Positions 37,521 through 47,090 of a stretch of DNA of 64,000 nt are shown here, one piece after another. The translations under genes were made by a program, and so were the position numbers. Source of the DNA: an uncultured Cytophagales bacterium (lineage in GTDB: Bacteria; Bacteroidota; Bacteroidia; Cytophagales; Cyclobacteriaceae); contig CAJXNP010000022.1 in the NCBI GenBank assembly GCA_913057175.1, positions 41,389-105,388 on the forward strand, given 5' to 3'. The notes below the pieces were generated by a model. The model made no database searches. It was not told the DNA's origin and worked only from the letters and a program-made list of their open reading frames with translations. The stretch's first letter is position 1. Each line of letters begins with the position of its first letter.

Positions 37521-39074
37521 TTAATTATCAGCAATATCCCACCAAACACGAGTTGTTATGTTATCGGGACCTTGACGACTTACAGCTGCTTTGTAATTGT
37601 CAGGATTTAACGCCTGGGCATCTGTCGGGTACTGGAACCTTACCGGCACAGTTGGAATAACCGCTCCTTTCCCGGGAGTAATTTCCGGATAGCCGGTTCT
37701 TCTCCAATCGAACCAGGCTTCCATACCATTGTAAAACAAGGCGATCCACTTTTGCTGGCCGATCTTCGCCAGCTTTTCATCTTGTGAGCCGGTATATGAC
37801 ACAGTAGCCTGATTGAAATATTCGTCTGTTGGCTGAATGGCTTCGACAATCTCTGAATAACCTCCTTCATTCAACCTTACTGTGTAGTAATCAAAAGAAG
37901 CCTGCATTCCATTCATGTAATATGTTTCAGCTTCACCGGTCGAGATGTACCCTTTTTCCCTTGCTTCCGCCAAGATAAACTGAAGCTCGGCATAACTCAT
38001 CAATATGGTCTCGGCTGCTGTTTGAGAAGCATTTTCATCACATGCCCTGCAGCTGTACATTAAACCAACCCTTGAAATAAAATTGGAACCTCCTTTTTCA
38101 GGGTCGCCACTTGGCGAGTATTGCAATGCCTCTTCATCAGGAAGGCCATTTGGCACGCCCTGGTAATCGTCAACTGACCCTATAAACCCTGCCTTGGAAT
38201 CCGTAGTTGGTTGCGCATAGGCGTACAACCTTGGATCCTCCAGGTTTTTTAACGTCATTTCCATGTTCTCACTCAACCTGAATTCATCAAAAGAACCTGA
38301 CCTGGTCGTGTAAAGTGGTTGTTGGTTTGGCGCATCAACCAGGTAAGTTAAGGCTGCCTGTTCAAATATATTGGCGAATATCGGACTGTTTGGATCATTT
38401 AAAATTGCCTGCATTCCGGATGATGGATCCATCCGGTCTGACAACCTCATGTAGATCCTTAACCGAAGCGAGTTGGCAAACCTTTTCCAGTTTTCAATTG
38501 AACCGTTATAAAGGATATCACCGGTTAAAGCTTCATTGGTTGTACCAATGATGTCATTCGCCAATTTGAGGTCTTCCAGAACACCCAGATAGATCTCTTC
38601 CTGTGAAGAAAATGTCGGGAAATTCACGTCGGTTTTTGCCTGGATGGCATCAATATATGGCACTTCTCCATACACATCGGTCATAAAATGGTACAGGTAT
38701 GACTTCATGATCAAAGCAACAGCGCGGTAATTTTGCTGGTCATTTTCCTCTGATATGTTAATGATATTCTGCACATCGCGTAAAGCATTGTAGAAGTTAT
38801 AATAAGGATCGGAAGCAGGACCCCAGTTGTACCTGTCTTCATTGGTAAACTGAATTTTACCAACATATTGCATGACAACGTTTCCGTAACCCCAGGCCAG
38901 GCTCGCGATTTCACTTACCGGGTTTTTTATCACGGTAGGTAAAAGCAAAGAAGCAGGAACCTCTTCAGGATTATTTGGGTTTTTATTGATGTCTTCAAAA
39001 TCTTCCGTACATGCGCCTGCCAGGACCATGCAAAAAGAAAAGACAATTATATGAACTAGTTTATTGATCTTCAT
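37521..39074 (-). CDS. SusD/RagB-family outer-membrane lipoprotein
   Basis: 517 residues with a lipobox (VLAGAC, Cys22). EDFEDINKNPNNPEEVPASLLLPTVIKN is the SusD-like_2 (PF12771) signature. TPR-like helices (LMSYAELQFILAEAREKG, YNGSIENWKRFANSLRLRIY) follow. It forms the surface lid of the SusC channel encoded upstream (19-base gap) and captures substrate. The neighbouring pbfA and phn genes suggest an organophosphonate or phosphonoglycan as ligand. Confidence 0.92.
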   Translation of the reverse strand: MKINKLVHIIVFSFCMVLAGACTEDFEDINKNPNNPEEVPASLLLPTVIKNPVSEIASLAWGYGNVVMQYVGKIQFTNEDRYNWGPASDPYYNFYNALRDVQNIINISEENDQQNYRAVALIMKSYLYHFMTDVYGEVPYIDAIQAKTDVNFPTFSSQEEIYLGVLEDLKLANDIIGTTNEALTGDILYNGSIENWKRFANSLRLRIYMRLSDRMDPSSGMQAILNDPNSPIFANIFEQAALTYLVDAPNQQPLYTTRSGSFDEFRLSENMEMTLKNLEDPRLYAYAQPTTDSKAGFIGSVDDYQGVPNGLPDEEALQYSPSGDPEKGGSNFISRVGLMYSCRACDENASQTAAETILMSYAELQFILAEAREKGYISTGEAETYYMNGMQASFDYYTVRLNEGGYSEIVEAIQPTDEYFNQATVSYTGSQDEKLAKIGQQKWIALFYNGMEAWFDWRRTGYPEITPGKGAVIPTVPVRFQYPTDAQALNPDNYKAAVSRQGPDNITTRVWWDIADN

Positions 39075-39093
39075 TTTTTTAATGATTTAAGGG

Positions 39094-42000
39094 TTACAGG
39101 TTAAAACTTAAGTTAAAGCCAAAACTTCTGGTAGAAGGGTAAGCCATGTTTTCAATTCCAGGCTGTAATGTTCCGCCACTCATTGACATGATATCAGGAT
39201 CGAAATGTGGGTTTTCTGTCCATAAGGCAAGGTTTCTGCCTACAATGGAAAAATTCACATTCCTGAATGGTGTGCTGCCGAAAAGTTTGTTCGGGAAAGT
39301 GTAACCTAACCTGACTTCCCTCAGCTTTACGTAAGATGCATCGTATTTGGCTGCTTCGACATTGTTCCTTTCATAATACCTGTTATGCCAATCCCTTGAT
39401 GAAATCTTTATGTCATTTGGAACATAATTTCCTTCGCTCGTTTCAATTACACCCGGGCTGACAATTCCATTTTCAGGAAGGTCCAGGTCATATCCATTAG
39501 GTCGTCCGTAAAGAGTCTCTTCCAACTGTCCGGAAGTGCTTCCGATGGTTTTCGTTCTGGAAACAACGATACCACCTTCACGAATATCAAACAGGAAGCT
39601 AAAATTAAGTCCTTTGTAATTGAACATGTTCTGGATGCCCATCATCCAGTCAGGATTGTAATTTCCCTGGTATTCCAAATCAGAACCTCTCAAAGGAGTT
39701 CCTTCAGCCGAATGGATAATTTGTCCGTAGTAAGGGCTACTTTCATCCTCTACCCTTGCAAAACCAACCCCATAAATAGCGCCCATTTGCTCGCCTACAC
39801 GCGCTTGAGTATACGCACCATTTCTTTCTGTCAAAGTGTACGCCTCGATACCTTCAGCCAGCTCAACTACTTCACTTCTGTTTCGATTGAAATTGATACT
39901 AACATCCCACTTCAAGCCATTTTCCTTAACCAACGGACTACCCGTCAACATCAACTCAATTCCGTAGTTCTTGATTTTACCGGCATTGATGATCCTGGCT
40001 GAATAACCCGTAGAAATATCAAGTGTAATGGGTAAGATCTGATCTTTGGTATTGTTCTGATAATAAGTAAAATCTATTCCAAGGCGATTATTGAAAAACC
40101 GGATATCAGCACCAATTTCCATTGATTGTGTTCTCTCAGGCTTCAACTCCGGATTTTTCAACACAGATGATTCCCGTTTTGCCTGGTTGTTGCCAAATGC
40201 CGTTTCCGGTTCGTAAACATTCAATAGCTGGTAAGGATCTGTGTCATTTCCAACTTCAGCAAAGGCAGCCCTTACTTTTGCAAAAGCAATGGCATTCGGT
40301 AGCTGGATCATATCCGATATAACACCACTTAGAGCAACCGATGGGTAGAAATAAGAATTGTTATCCTCCGGAAGTGTACTTGACCAATCATTTCTTCCAG
40401 TCACATCCAGGAATAGCATGTTTTTGTAGGAAAATTGTGCGTATCCATATAAGCTATTAATCCGCTTTTCATTATTAATTTCAGTGACCTGCAATTGAAC
40501 CGCGGAGTTGGAGAAGTTATAGATTTCCGGGATCAGCAACTGAGGTGCCACAGTCTGCTGAAAATCCTGGATCTGCTTCATCTGGTTGCCACCAATGGAA
40601 ACATTAAAGCCCCAAACATCCGAGGAATTGTTGGTATAAGAGAGCAGAAAATCAGAGTTTCTTTCCATGAAAAAGATGTCATCTTCCCTGTACATACCAA
40701 GTGGGAATCGCTGGGTGCTGAATGCCCTTTTCTTATCCCTTAACTCATCATAATAATCCATCCCTGTTCTCAGCATCAGGCTAAGGTTTTCAGTAAAGTC
40801 ATAGGTGACCGAAATGTTTCCAAAAAGCCTGTTCTTATTCTGACCATTTGTATTTTCATACATGGTAAAATAAGGGTTGTCGTGGTAATTGTAGTTGTAA
40901 TTGAATTGTTGAACCCCTTCAAGGCCTGGCATCCAGTAATCCCTCAGGTTTCCGGTATTGATCTGACGACCATACCAAATCCACAGGTACATGATGCTCT
41001 CTGTTCCATAACTGATAGCAGGTCGATTATCACTTTGATTGTTGATGAAATTTACAGAAGAATTGATATGGAGCTTTTCCATGATATCAATCCCACCGCT
41101 CAGTGAAATCGTATTCCTGTCAAGATTGGTATTTGGAAGAATTCCATTCTGATTGAGATTGGTCCAGCTCAACCGGACATTACCAAAATCATTAGCAGCT
41201 GAAATGGCTATGTTATTGGTGAAGGTCACACCAGTTTCGAAAAAGTAGTCGATGTTGTCCGGACTGGTAGTCCAAGGTGTTGGCGTAATGGTACTACCTT
41301 CCGGAGCGTTCAGGTCACCACCACGAAATCCAGGAACATCACGAGGAGAGTCAAATTGCGGGATAAGCTGGCCATCCATTCTTGGCCCCCAGCTTTCATC
41401 CACACCATCGGCAATACCCGATCCTGAGCCATCGACGAATTCAAACTGGCCATTGTTTCCTTGTCCGTAAACATCCTGCCATTCAGGCATTTTTAATGGA
41501 TTTTCGAAAGTCACATTACTATTCACACTAATACCGAGGCCTCGTTGACCTTTACCTTTTTTAGTGGTAATAATGATCGCTCCGTTGGCAGCCCTTGATC
41601 CGTAAAGAGCCGCCGCCGCCGGACCTTTTAACACGTTAATGGAAGCAATATCATCCGGATTGATCTCACCGGCAGAATTTCCATAGTCAACCTCAAGTGT
41701 TCCTGTACCAGCAGCACCTACCACCTCATTGCTAATGGGAATACCATCCACAACGAACAATGGCTGGTTTGCATTGATATCGAGTGAAGACTCACCCCTT
41801 ATGGTTACCCTCGATGACCCTCCGATCGTAGTTCCGCTGTTTACTACTTGTACACCGGCTACTTTTCCTGCCAATGAACTTACCAGGTTCGTTTCTCTTG
41901 CCTGGGTCAGCTCGCGGCCTTCAACAGACTGTGTGGCATATCCCAATGCCTTTGTTTCCCTTTCTACACCTAAAGCAGTAACAACCACATCTTCCAGCGT

Positions 42001-42336
42001 TTTGGTGTCTACTGAAAGAGTAAGTGAAATTTGCGATTGGTTTTCAACAAGGACTTCACGTGTGGCATAACCGATGTAGGAAAAGACCAATGTAGGGTCA
42101 GCTGTCCCTTCCGGAATGTTGATAGAATAATTTCCATTTACATCTGAAACAGTTCCACTGGCAGTTCCTTTAAGAAATACATTCACCCCCGGCAGAGCGG
42201 TGTTGTCTTCAGCAGCGGTAATAACACCACTTACTGATCGTTGCTGAGCCTGGACTGAAAAAGTCAGGCACAGGAGAAAAATAAGAATTGTCGTTTGACG
42301 AACAACATTCCTAAATCTGGAGTCGTTTTTTTTCAT
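39094..42336 (-). CDS. SusC/RagA-family TonB-dependent outer-membrane transporter
   Basis: 1080 residues. The signal peptide (ending near VQAQQ) is followed by a carboxypeptidase-regulatory-like domain (SGVITAAEDNTALPGVNVFL). The TonB box comes next (DVVVTALG), then the plug (LAGKVAGVQVV, PLFVVDGIPISNE, INVLKGPAAAALYGSRAANG) and a 22-strand barrel ending in aromatic NLSFNL. It imports ligands bound by the SusD partner, powered by TonB. It is the first gene of the SusCD-phosphoesterase-pbfA transcription unit. Confidence 0.95.
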   Translation of the reverse strand: MKKNDSRFRNVVRQTTILIFLLCLTFSVQAQQRSVSGVITAAEDNTALPGVNVFLKGTASGTVSDVNGNYSINIPEGTADPTLVFSYIGYATREVLVENQSQISLTLSVDTKTLEDVVVTALGVERETKALGYATQSVEGRELTQARETNLVSSLAGKVAGVQVVNSGTTIGGSSRVTIRGESSLDINANQPLFVVDGIPISNEVVGAAGTGTLEVDYGNSAGEINPDDIASINVLKGPAAAALYGSRAANGAIIITTKKGKGQRGLGISVNSNVTFENPLKMPEWQDVYGQGNNGQFEFVDGSGSGIADGVDESWGPRMDGQLIPQFDSPRDVPGFRGGDLNAPEGSTITPTPWTTSPDNIDYFFETGVTFTNNIAISAANDFGNVRLSWTNLNQNGILPNTNLDRNTISLSGGIDIMEKLHINSSVNFINNQSDNRPAISYGTESIMYLWIWYGRQINTGNLRDYWMPGLEGVQQFNYNYNYHDNPYFTMYENTNGQNKNRLFGNISVTYDFTENLSLMLRTGMDYYDELRDKKRAFSTQRFPLGMYREDDIFFMERNSDFLLSYTNNSSDVWGFNVSIGGNQMKQIQDFQQTVAPQLLIPEIYNFSNSAVQLQVTEINNEKRINSLYGYAQFSYKNMLFLDVTGRNDWSSTLPEDNNSYFYPSVALSGVISDMIQLPNAIAFAKVRAAFAEVGNDTDPYQLLNVYEPETAFGNNQAKRESSVLKNPELKPERTQSMEIGADIRFFNNRLGIDFTYYQNNTKDQILPITLDISTGYSARIINAGKIKNYGIELMLTGSPLVKENGLKWDVSINFNRNRSEVVELAEGIEAYTLTERNGAYTQARVGEQMGAIYGVGFARVEDESSPYYGQIIHSAEGTPLRGSDLEYQGNYNPDWMMGIQNMFNYKGLNFSFLFDIREGGIVVSRTKTIGSTSGQLEETLYGRPNGYDLDLPENGIVSPGVIETSEGNYVPNDIKISSRDWHNRYYERNNVEAAKYDASYVKLREVRLGYTFPNKLFGSTPFRNVNFSIVGRNLALWTENPHFDPDIMSMSGGTLQPGIENMAYPSTRSFGFNLSFNL

Positions 42337-42673
42337 ACAGTATTAAGTTTAATTGGTTTCGAGAATCAGTTAAATGCTTAATTATCAGCCGGAAATGTTG
42401 CAGCATTTTCGGCTTTTTTCTTGACATCAATTTCACCGCAAAAATTCACTATTCATTTATTATTAGCCAGAGATGAGGTTTATCAATTATTTAATTAAAA
42501 GTTACCGGATGTTTGCGAATTTTAAGTTTTGAAGTACTTTGAATAAAATCATAGATGGCCCTGAAGTCCCGGTAGGACGAATTATCAGCACAATTGGTTG
42601 GAAAAAGGAAAATTCAACCAAATTGTCGGTTTGAAGAAATTGTTAACCTGAAAAATACCGTTGATTTTATCTG
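42337..42673. other. 337-base leader/promoter region of susC
   Basis: No gene is seen. It contains an 11-bp hairpin (42387-42414) about 50 bases upstream of the susC start and otherwise AT-rich sequence. It separates susC from the small secreted gene upstream. Confidence 0.5.
42387..42419. promoter_or_regulatory. stem-loop in the susC leader
   Basis: AGCCGGAAATG (42387-42397) pairs with CATTTTCGGCT (42404-42414) with one G-T pair around a 6-base loop. A T6 run follows on the plus strand. Its orientation does not suit termination of the minus-strand gene at 42674, so an mRNA leader structure or an antisense terminator is more likely. Confidence 0.35.
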
Positions 42674-43306
42674 TTAAAATGATGTTAAAAATTGATCGGA
42701 TCGTTCTTCTGTCATCTTGTTAAAAAATCGTACGATCAACACCTGATCGTAGGTGCGATGGATGCTCAATCCATTGTCTTTGATAAATCCGGAAATTTCA
42801 TTTTCCAATGTCAGGTTAAGCAAAGGTTTTAGATCTTTCTTAAATCTGTTAGAAGGAATGACTTTTCCCTTATATTCGAAGAAATAATCATAGTCATTTT
42901 TGTGAGACGACTGATCATAACTTGTGTTTGCAGTTTGAAAATCAGTGCTATAACCATATGGATTTTTCTTTCTCAAAAGAGACACCTCATCATCTATAAT
43001 CAATTCAAAAAAGAGATCGGCAAAACGATGATATTCATCCTCATAAGGAATTGATAAAAACCTCCTTATGGCATCCAAAGAAGTGTCATAATAATTAAAT
43101 GAAGTAACCTGATATGCAGAAAAGCAGAAAATTTTATCGTCTTGTTTGAGTTGGATCAAATCCTCATCCTCATGGTGTGAAATTTTACCTGTCAGTACCT
43201 GGTTATCGTTTAAAATAATCACCCCATCATACCAGGTTTCTTTTGCAGATAAAGTGGTGATACAAAGTATGATTAATCCGATAGTTGTGAGTGCCCTTCC
43301 CTTCAT
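42674..43306 (-). CDS. small secreted protein, unknown function
   Basis: 210 residues with a signal peptide ending near TLSAK. The first domain (WYDGVIILNDNQVLTGKISHHEDEDLIQLKQ) resembles a small beta module. The rest is charged and aromatic with no motif I recognise. It lies between phnX and susC on the same strand, and its promoter region carries several phased GTTAC-type half-sites. Confidence 0.6.
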   Translation of the reverse strand: MKGRALTTIGLIILCITTLSAKETWYDGVIILNDNQVLTGKISHHEDEDLIQLKQDDKIFCFSAYQVTSFNYYDTSLDAIRRFLSIPYEDEYHRFADLFFELIIDDEVSLLRKKNPYGYSTDFQTANTSYDQSSHKNDYDYFFEYKGKVIPSNRFKKDLKPLLNLTLENEISGFIKDNGLSIHRTYDQVLIVRFFNKMTEERSDQFLTSF

Positions 43307-43307
43307 G

Positions 43308-43379
43308 TGTTACCTTTTTGTTACTTAATGTAAGAATAAATTCTCGATTAAGTAACATTACGATAACACATCGGTAACA
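43308..43379 (-). promoter_or_regulatory. phased GTTAC/GTAAC half-site cluster (candidate operator)
   Basis: TGTTAC occurs at 43308 and 43319 (11 bp apart). GTAACA occurs at 43352 and 43374, with ATAACA at 43363, again at 11-bp steps. The two sets face each other. A perfect 10-bp inverted repeat (GTTACTTAAT at 43320-43329 and 43347-43356) lies inside, with ATGTGTTA and TAACACAT further out. It spans the first 73 bases upstream of the 42674-43306 start codon. Confidence 0.45.
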
Positions 43380-43534
43380 TTTAACTAAAACTTAATATAG
43401 GGATAATATTGGTAATATGGGGTGGTGGCTGGTTGCCTGAGTTCTTGTTGCGAGTTATGGATTTGGGTGCTTGTAATTTTATTGGTTCATGGATTTGTCA
43501 TCCCACAACCTGTAACTCACCAACCTTCAACCCC

Positions 43535-44212
43535 TCAAACAATTTCCAAAACCTCAGGCAACTCTTCAATCAGGTGGGTATGATATTCGTTCATCAATTC
43601 TTCGCGCTTAAAGGCGCCTGTTGTGACGCCGACTACATATCGGCACCCTGCAGCTTTGCCTTCCTGCAGGTCAGAAAGGGTGTCTCCTATTTTCATGACC
43701 ATTTCTGCATCCGGAATATTCGCCAGTTCCATGGCCTTGAAAATCATGTCGGGATAGGGCCTGCCATGATCGACCTCATCGCTGGCTACACTCAAATCGA
43801 TCATTCCGTTTTCCCAGCCAAGCCTTTTCAAAATGGCATTAGCTATCTGTCGGTCAAACCCGGTATCGAGGGCAACCTTGATCCCCTTTTCCTTCAATTT
43901 TGCAAATGTTTCCTCAGCCCCTTTTTTGGATTTCACAGCCGGGTCTTCCTGGTAAAATCGGATCATTCTATTGACGAAATTGTCATGAATCTGCATGACA
44001 TAGGGTTCGTCAGGCTGATGATCACCTGAATTATGATCATTGAGCAACCTGGCAATGGCAACGGGCTTCGGATACCCCATTACTTCGTTGACATCGTCCC
44101 TTGTGACCATGACATTTTCATCCGCCAATGCATCCATCAATGCCTGGTGAACAAAATCACGATCCTCGACCGTCGTTCCGGCCATATCAAATACTACTAA
44201 CTTTATCGACAT
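43535..44212 (-). CDS. phnX: phosphonatase-like HAD hydrolase (PhnX-like)
   Basis: 225 residues from the ATG at 44212. The frame extends upstream, but only this start leads straight into the catalytic motif. The nucleophile motif is FDMAGTTV (Asp9), the DxAGT form typical of phosphonatases. A lysine (Lys49 in VMGYPKPVA) occupies the position of the Schiff-base lysine, and the usual pre-motif-III lysine is replaced by Arg in HGRPYPD. It should split phosphonoacetaldehyde to acetaldehyde and phosphate. Sequence resembles the PhnX-like clade, so identity as true PhnX is likely but not certain. It overlaps the end of phnW by 26 bases. Confidence 0.8.
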   Translation of the reverse strand: MSIKLVVFDMAGTTVEDRDFVHQALMDALADENVMVTRDDVNEVMGYPKPVAIARLLNDHNSGDHQPDEPYVMQIHDNFVNRMIRFYQEDPAVKSKKGAEETFAKLKEKGIKVALDTGFDRQIANAILKRLGWENGMIDLSVASDEVDHGRPYPDMIFKAMELANIPDAEMVMKIGDTLSDLQEGKAAGCRYVVGVTTGAFKREELMNEYHTHLIEELPEVLEIV

Positions 44213-45326
44213 TTTTTTTCCAGTAAATTGATCCTTCAATAGCTTCCAGGAGACGGTAGATATCCGTTTCGTATACTTCACCAATATTTCCGATGCGGAA
44301 CGTATCGGTTGTAGTGATTTTTCCAGGATAGATCACAAATCCACGCTTTTTCAATAACTGATAGAATTTATCAAAGCGAAATTCAGGATCATCCGGGAAT
44401 ATAAAGGAAGTAATAAAAGGTGATTGCAAATTTTTAGGTAGCAGGCAGGAAAAGCCTAATGACTCCATGCCCTTTCGCAACAATTTTTGATTCTTTTTGT
44501 ATCGTTTGAACCGCGTGGCAACCCCGCCTTCTTCCTCGAGTTCAATCAGCGCCTGGTGAAAAGCCCTAACTGTATGTGTGGGTGATGTAAACCTCCACTT
44601 ACCATTGTTGTTTTCCATTGTTTTCCACTGATCATATAGATCGAGCGAATGCGATCTGGCAATGTCCTTGCATTGTTCGAACGACTCCTGCGCGGCAATA
44701 ACAAATCCAAATCCCGGTACACCCTGAATGCATTTGTTGGCCGAGGAAATCAGAAAATCTATTCCCAACTCGTCCAGGTCCATTTGAATTCCACCAAAAC
44801 TGCTCATCGTATCAAGAATAAAAACTTTCCCTTTGGCCTTTGCCAAGGTAGCAACCAGGGCAATTTCATTCAACATCCCGGTTGTGGTTTCACAATGGAC
44901 CATTGCGACGTGTGTGATCTCAGGATTCAGAAGAAGTTGTTTTTCTAATTTTTCCGGGTCAATTGGATTTATTTCTCCAAAATCAAGGACTAGGTGATTG
45001 ATCCTAAGTTTGGTGGCAATAGTAGCCATCCGTTGGCCGTAAGCACCATTCACCAACACGAGTAGACAACCATCTTCCGGAACGGCGCTTCCAATGACAG
45101 ATTCTACACTAAACGTTCCGCTTCCCTGCATCAGGACGGACGAATATCCTTTTTTGTCAGTTGACAGTGCAACCAACTTTCTTCGTATTTCCTGAATCAG
45201 CTGATTATAATCAGAATCCCAGGTACACCAATCGCGGAACATCGCTTTCCTAACCGAGACGCTTGTGCTGAGCGGACCAGGAGTTAGCAACAGATACGGA
45301 TTTTCGGGCAAATCAAAGTTTTCCAT
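44187..45326 (-). CDS. phnW: 2-aminoethylphosphonate--pyruvate transaminase PhnW
   Basis: 379 residues from the ATG at 45326; an upstream ATG at 45347 would add seven residues. Class V aminotransferase with the N-terminal [32 protein letters not shown] and the PLP lysine Lys198 in [16 protein letters not shown]. It transfers the amino group of 2-aminoethylphosphonate to pyruvate, giving phosphonoacetaldehyde and alanine. Its 3' end overlaps the PhnX-type gene and it diverges from the DUF5690 gene. Confidence 0.92.
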   Translation of the reverse strand: MENFDLPENPYLLLTPGPLSTSVSVRKAMFRDWCTWDSDYNQLIQEIRRKLVALSTDKKGYSSVLMQGSGTFSVESVIGSAVPEDGCLLVLVNGAYGQRMATIATKLRINHLVLDFGEINPIDPEKLEKQLLLNPEITHVAMVHCETTTGMLNEIALVATLAKAKGKVFILDTMSSFGGIQMDLDELGIDFLISSANKCIQGVPGFGFVIAAQESFEQCKDIARSHSLDLYDQWKTMENNNGKWRFTSPTHTVRAFHQALIELEEEGGVATRFKRYKKNQKLLRKGMESLGFSCLLPKNLQSPFITSFIFPDDPEFRFDKFYQLLKKRGFVIYPGKITTTDTFRIGNIGEVYETDIYRLLEAIEGSIYWKKNVDKVSSI

Positions 45327-45455
45327 TCGATTTGCAAGTTGGATCAATGGATTTAAAAAGGGAATAGGAGCAGATTCATTTAATAAAACTTTAACCCAGA
45401 TAATATCCCATTCACACTGGATTTTCGTTCACTGTTCTTTTCCGTGAAAAACAAA

Positions 45456-45484
45456 TGAAAAACAATACAAAACATTGTTTTTCA
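45456..45484. promoter_or_regulatory. 11-bp perfect inverted repeat between phnW and the DUF5690 gene
   Basis: TGAAAAACAAT (45456-45466) and ATTGTTTTTCA (45474-45484) flank a 7-base loop in the 258-base divergent promoter region. TGAAAAACAA also occurs just upstream, at 45445. A second hairpin, GATTTTTCTC with GAGAAAAAATC (45538-45564), lies in the leader of the DUF5690 gene. Either could bind a phosphonate-responsive regulator. Confidence 0.4.
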
Positions 45485-45584
45485 ATAAATTAACTGCCAA
45501 CCCCTATTAACATCAATTTAAATAAACCTTAACTGTCGATTTTTCTCATCAAAGAGAAAAAATCTGTGATTTGCCGGATAATCC

Positions 45585-46952
45585 ATGATTCGGTTGGAAA
45601 CAGGCAATTCACATTTCAAAACTCAAAACAATATCCGCAGTTGGTTGGAACAATCGAACAGGTTTGTCTTCTGTCTGTACACCATGATTGCTGCCTTTTG
45701 TACGTATTTCTGCATGTATGCCTTCAGAAAACCATTTGCCGTTGCAACCTTTCAGGATATGAGCTTCTTTCAAATCGATTACAAAATCCTTCTCATTACC
45801 GCGCAGGTACTTGGTTACACGTTGTCAAAATTTTTAGGGATCAAGATCATATCCGAACAAAAAAACAGCAACAGAAGCAGGTATATCCTGTTTTTTATTT
45901 TCATCGCTGAAGCATCCCTGCTTTTATTCGCTTTGGTGCCTCCACCCTGGAACATTATTTTCCTGTTTATCAATGGTATCCCTCTGGGCATGATCTGGGG
46001 AGTGGTTTTCAGCTACCTGGAAGGAAGAAAAACTACTGAATTGCTGGGAGCGGGGTTATGTGTCAGCTTTATCTTTTCTTCCGGGTTTGTGAAGAGTGTG
46101 GGAAAATGGCTGATTCTGGATTTTGGCGTTTCAGAATTCTGGATGCCCTCTTTTACTGGATTGATATTTGTTTTACCTCTATTGCTTTTTGTCTTTCTGC
46201 TCGATCAGATCCCTAATCCAAACCCGGAAGACCTGGCCGAACGGACCGAACGAAAACCTATGTCGGGAAGTGAAAGATGGAAAATGTTTAAAAGTTTTAG
46301 CCTGGGGTTGATCCTTTTGATCGTTGCTTACATGGTTTTAACCGCCTTCCGGGATTTCCGGGATAATTTTGCAGCGGAAATATGGAATTCACTGGGCTAT
46401 GGCTCATCCGCGGAAATTTTTACCCTAACCGAAATCCCTATTTCATTTGTCGTTTTGGTTGGAATCGGGTTGATGATCCTGATCAGGAATAATTTTAAGG
46501 CATTGATGGTCAATCACTTCATCATTATTCTTGGATTCTTTTTAATTGGAGCAAGTACTTTTTTATTTGAAGCATCAGTCATCAGCCCTATTGTTTGGAT
46601 AACTTTGGTCGGATTGGGCTTATATGCCGGTTATGTGCCATTCAACAGCATATTATTTGAAAGGATGATCGCAGCATTTAAATCAGCTGCCAATGTTGGT
46701 TTTTTGATTTACCTGGCCGATTCCTTTGGGTATTTAGGGAGTGTTGGTGTTTTGTTTTACAAAAACTTCAGTTTTCCAGATATCAGCTGGTTGGCATTTT
46801 TTAAATCTGGTAGCATCATGGTAAGCCTGGTTGGCATGATCCTTACCTCCTCTTCCATGATCTATTTTTACCACAAATACAAAAGAAAGACCAGCCGGGT
46901 TGGTATCCATGACCTTAATGTTGGAATTGTAAACGAATTGGAACAGGTATAG
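45585..46952 (+). CDS. DUF5690 family MFS-like transporter
   Basis: 455 residues with about twelve membrane helices. The start of the first helix pair (CTYFCMYAFRKPFAVATFQ) is reminiscent of the organophosphate:phosphate antiporter (GlpT/UhpT) group of the major facilitator superfamily, and a loop near AFRDFRDNFAAEIW is conserved in the family. Divergence from phnW suggests it imports phosphonates such as 2-aminoethylphosphonate, but the substrate is unproven. Confidence 0.75.
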   Translation: MIRLETGNSHFKTQNNIRSWLEQSNRFVFCLYTMIAAFCTYFCMYAFRKPFAVATFQDMSFFQIDYKILLITAQVLGYTLSKFLGIKIISEQKNSNRSRYILFFIFIAEASLLLFALVPPPWNIIFLFINGIPLGMIWGVVFSYLEGRKTTELLGAGLCVSFIFSSGFVKSVGKWLILDFGVSEFWMPSFTGLIFVLPLLLFVFLLDQIPNPNPEDLAERTERKPMSGSERWKMFKSFSLGLILLIVAYMVLTAFRDFRDNFAAEIWNSLGYGSSAEIFTLTEIPISFVVLVGIGLMILIRNNFKALMVNHFIIILGFFLIGASTFLFEASVISPIVWITLVGLGLYAGYVPFNSILFERMIAAFKSAANVGFLIYLADSFGYLGSVGVLFYKNFSFPDISWLAFFKSGSIMVSLVGMILTSSSMIYFYHKYKRKTSRVGIHDLNVGIVNELEQV

Positions 46953-47090
46953 ATAATATTGTAGGGTTAGGTTCCTAATGAACAGATCGAAAGATAAATT
47001 CTATTTTTTTGTCAAAAATACTTTTAAAGAATAGCTGATTAAGTAAAATTGACTGATAAATTAGCGCTTAAAAATCGCCAATTTAAGCTC

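Noticed and set aside
43409..44029. Plus-strand 206-codon frame
   Set aside because: Mostly antisense to the PhnX-type gene; the free 5' part has no recognisable protein signal.
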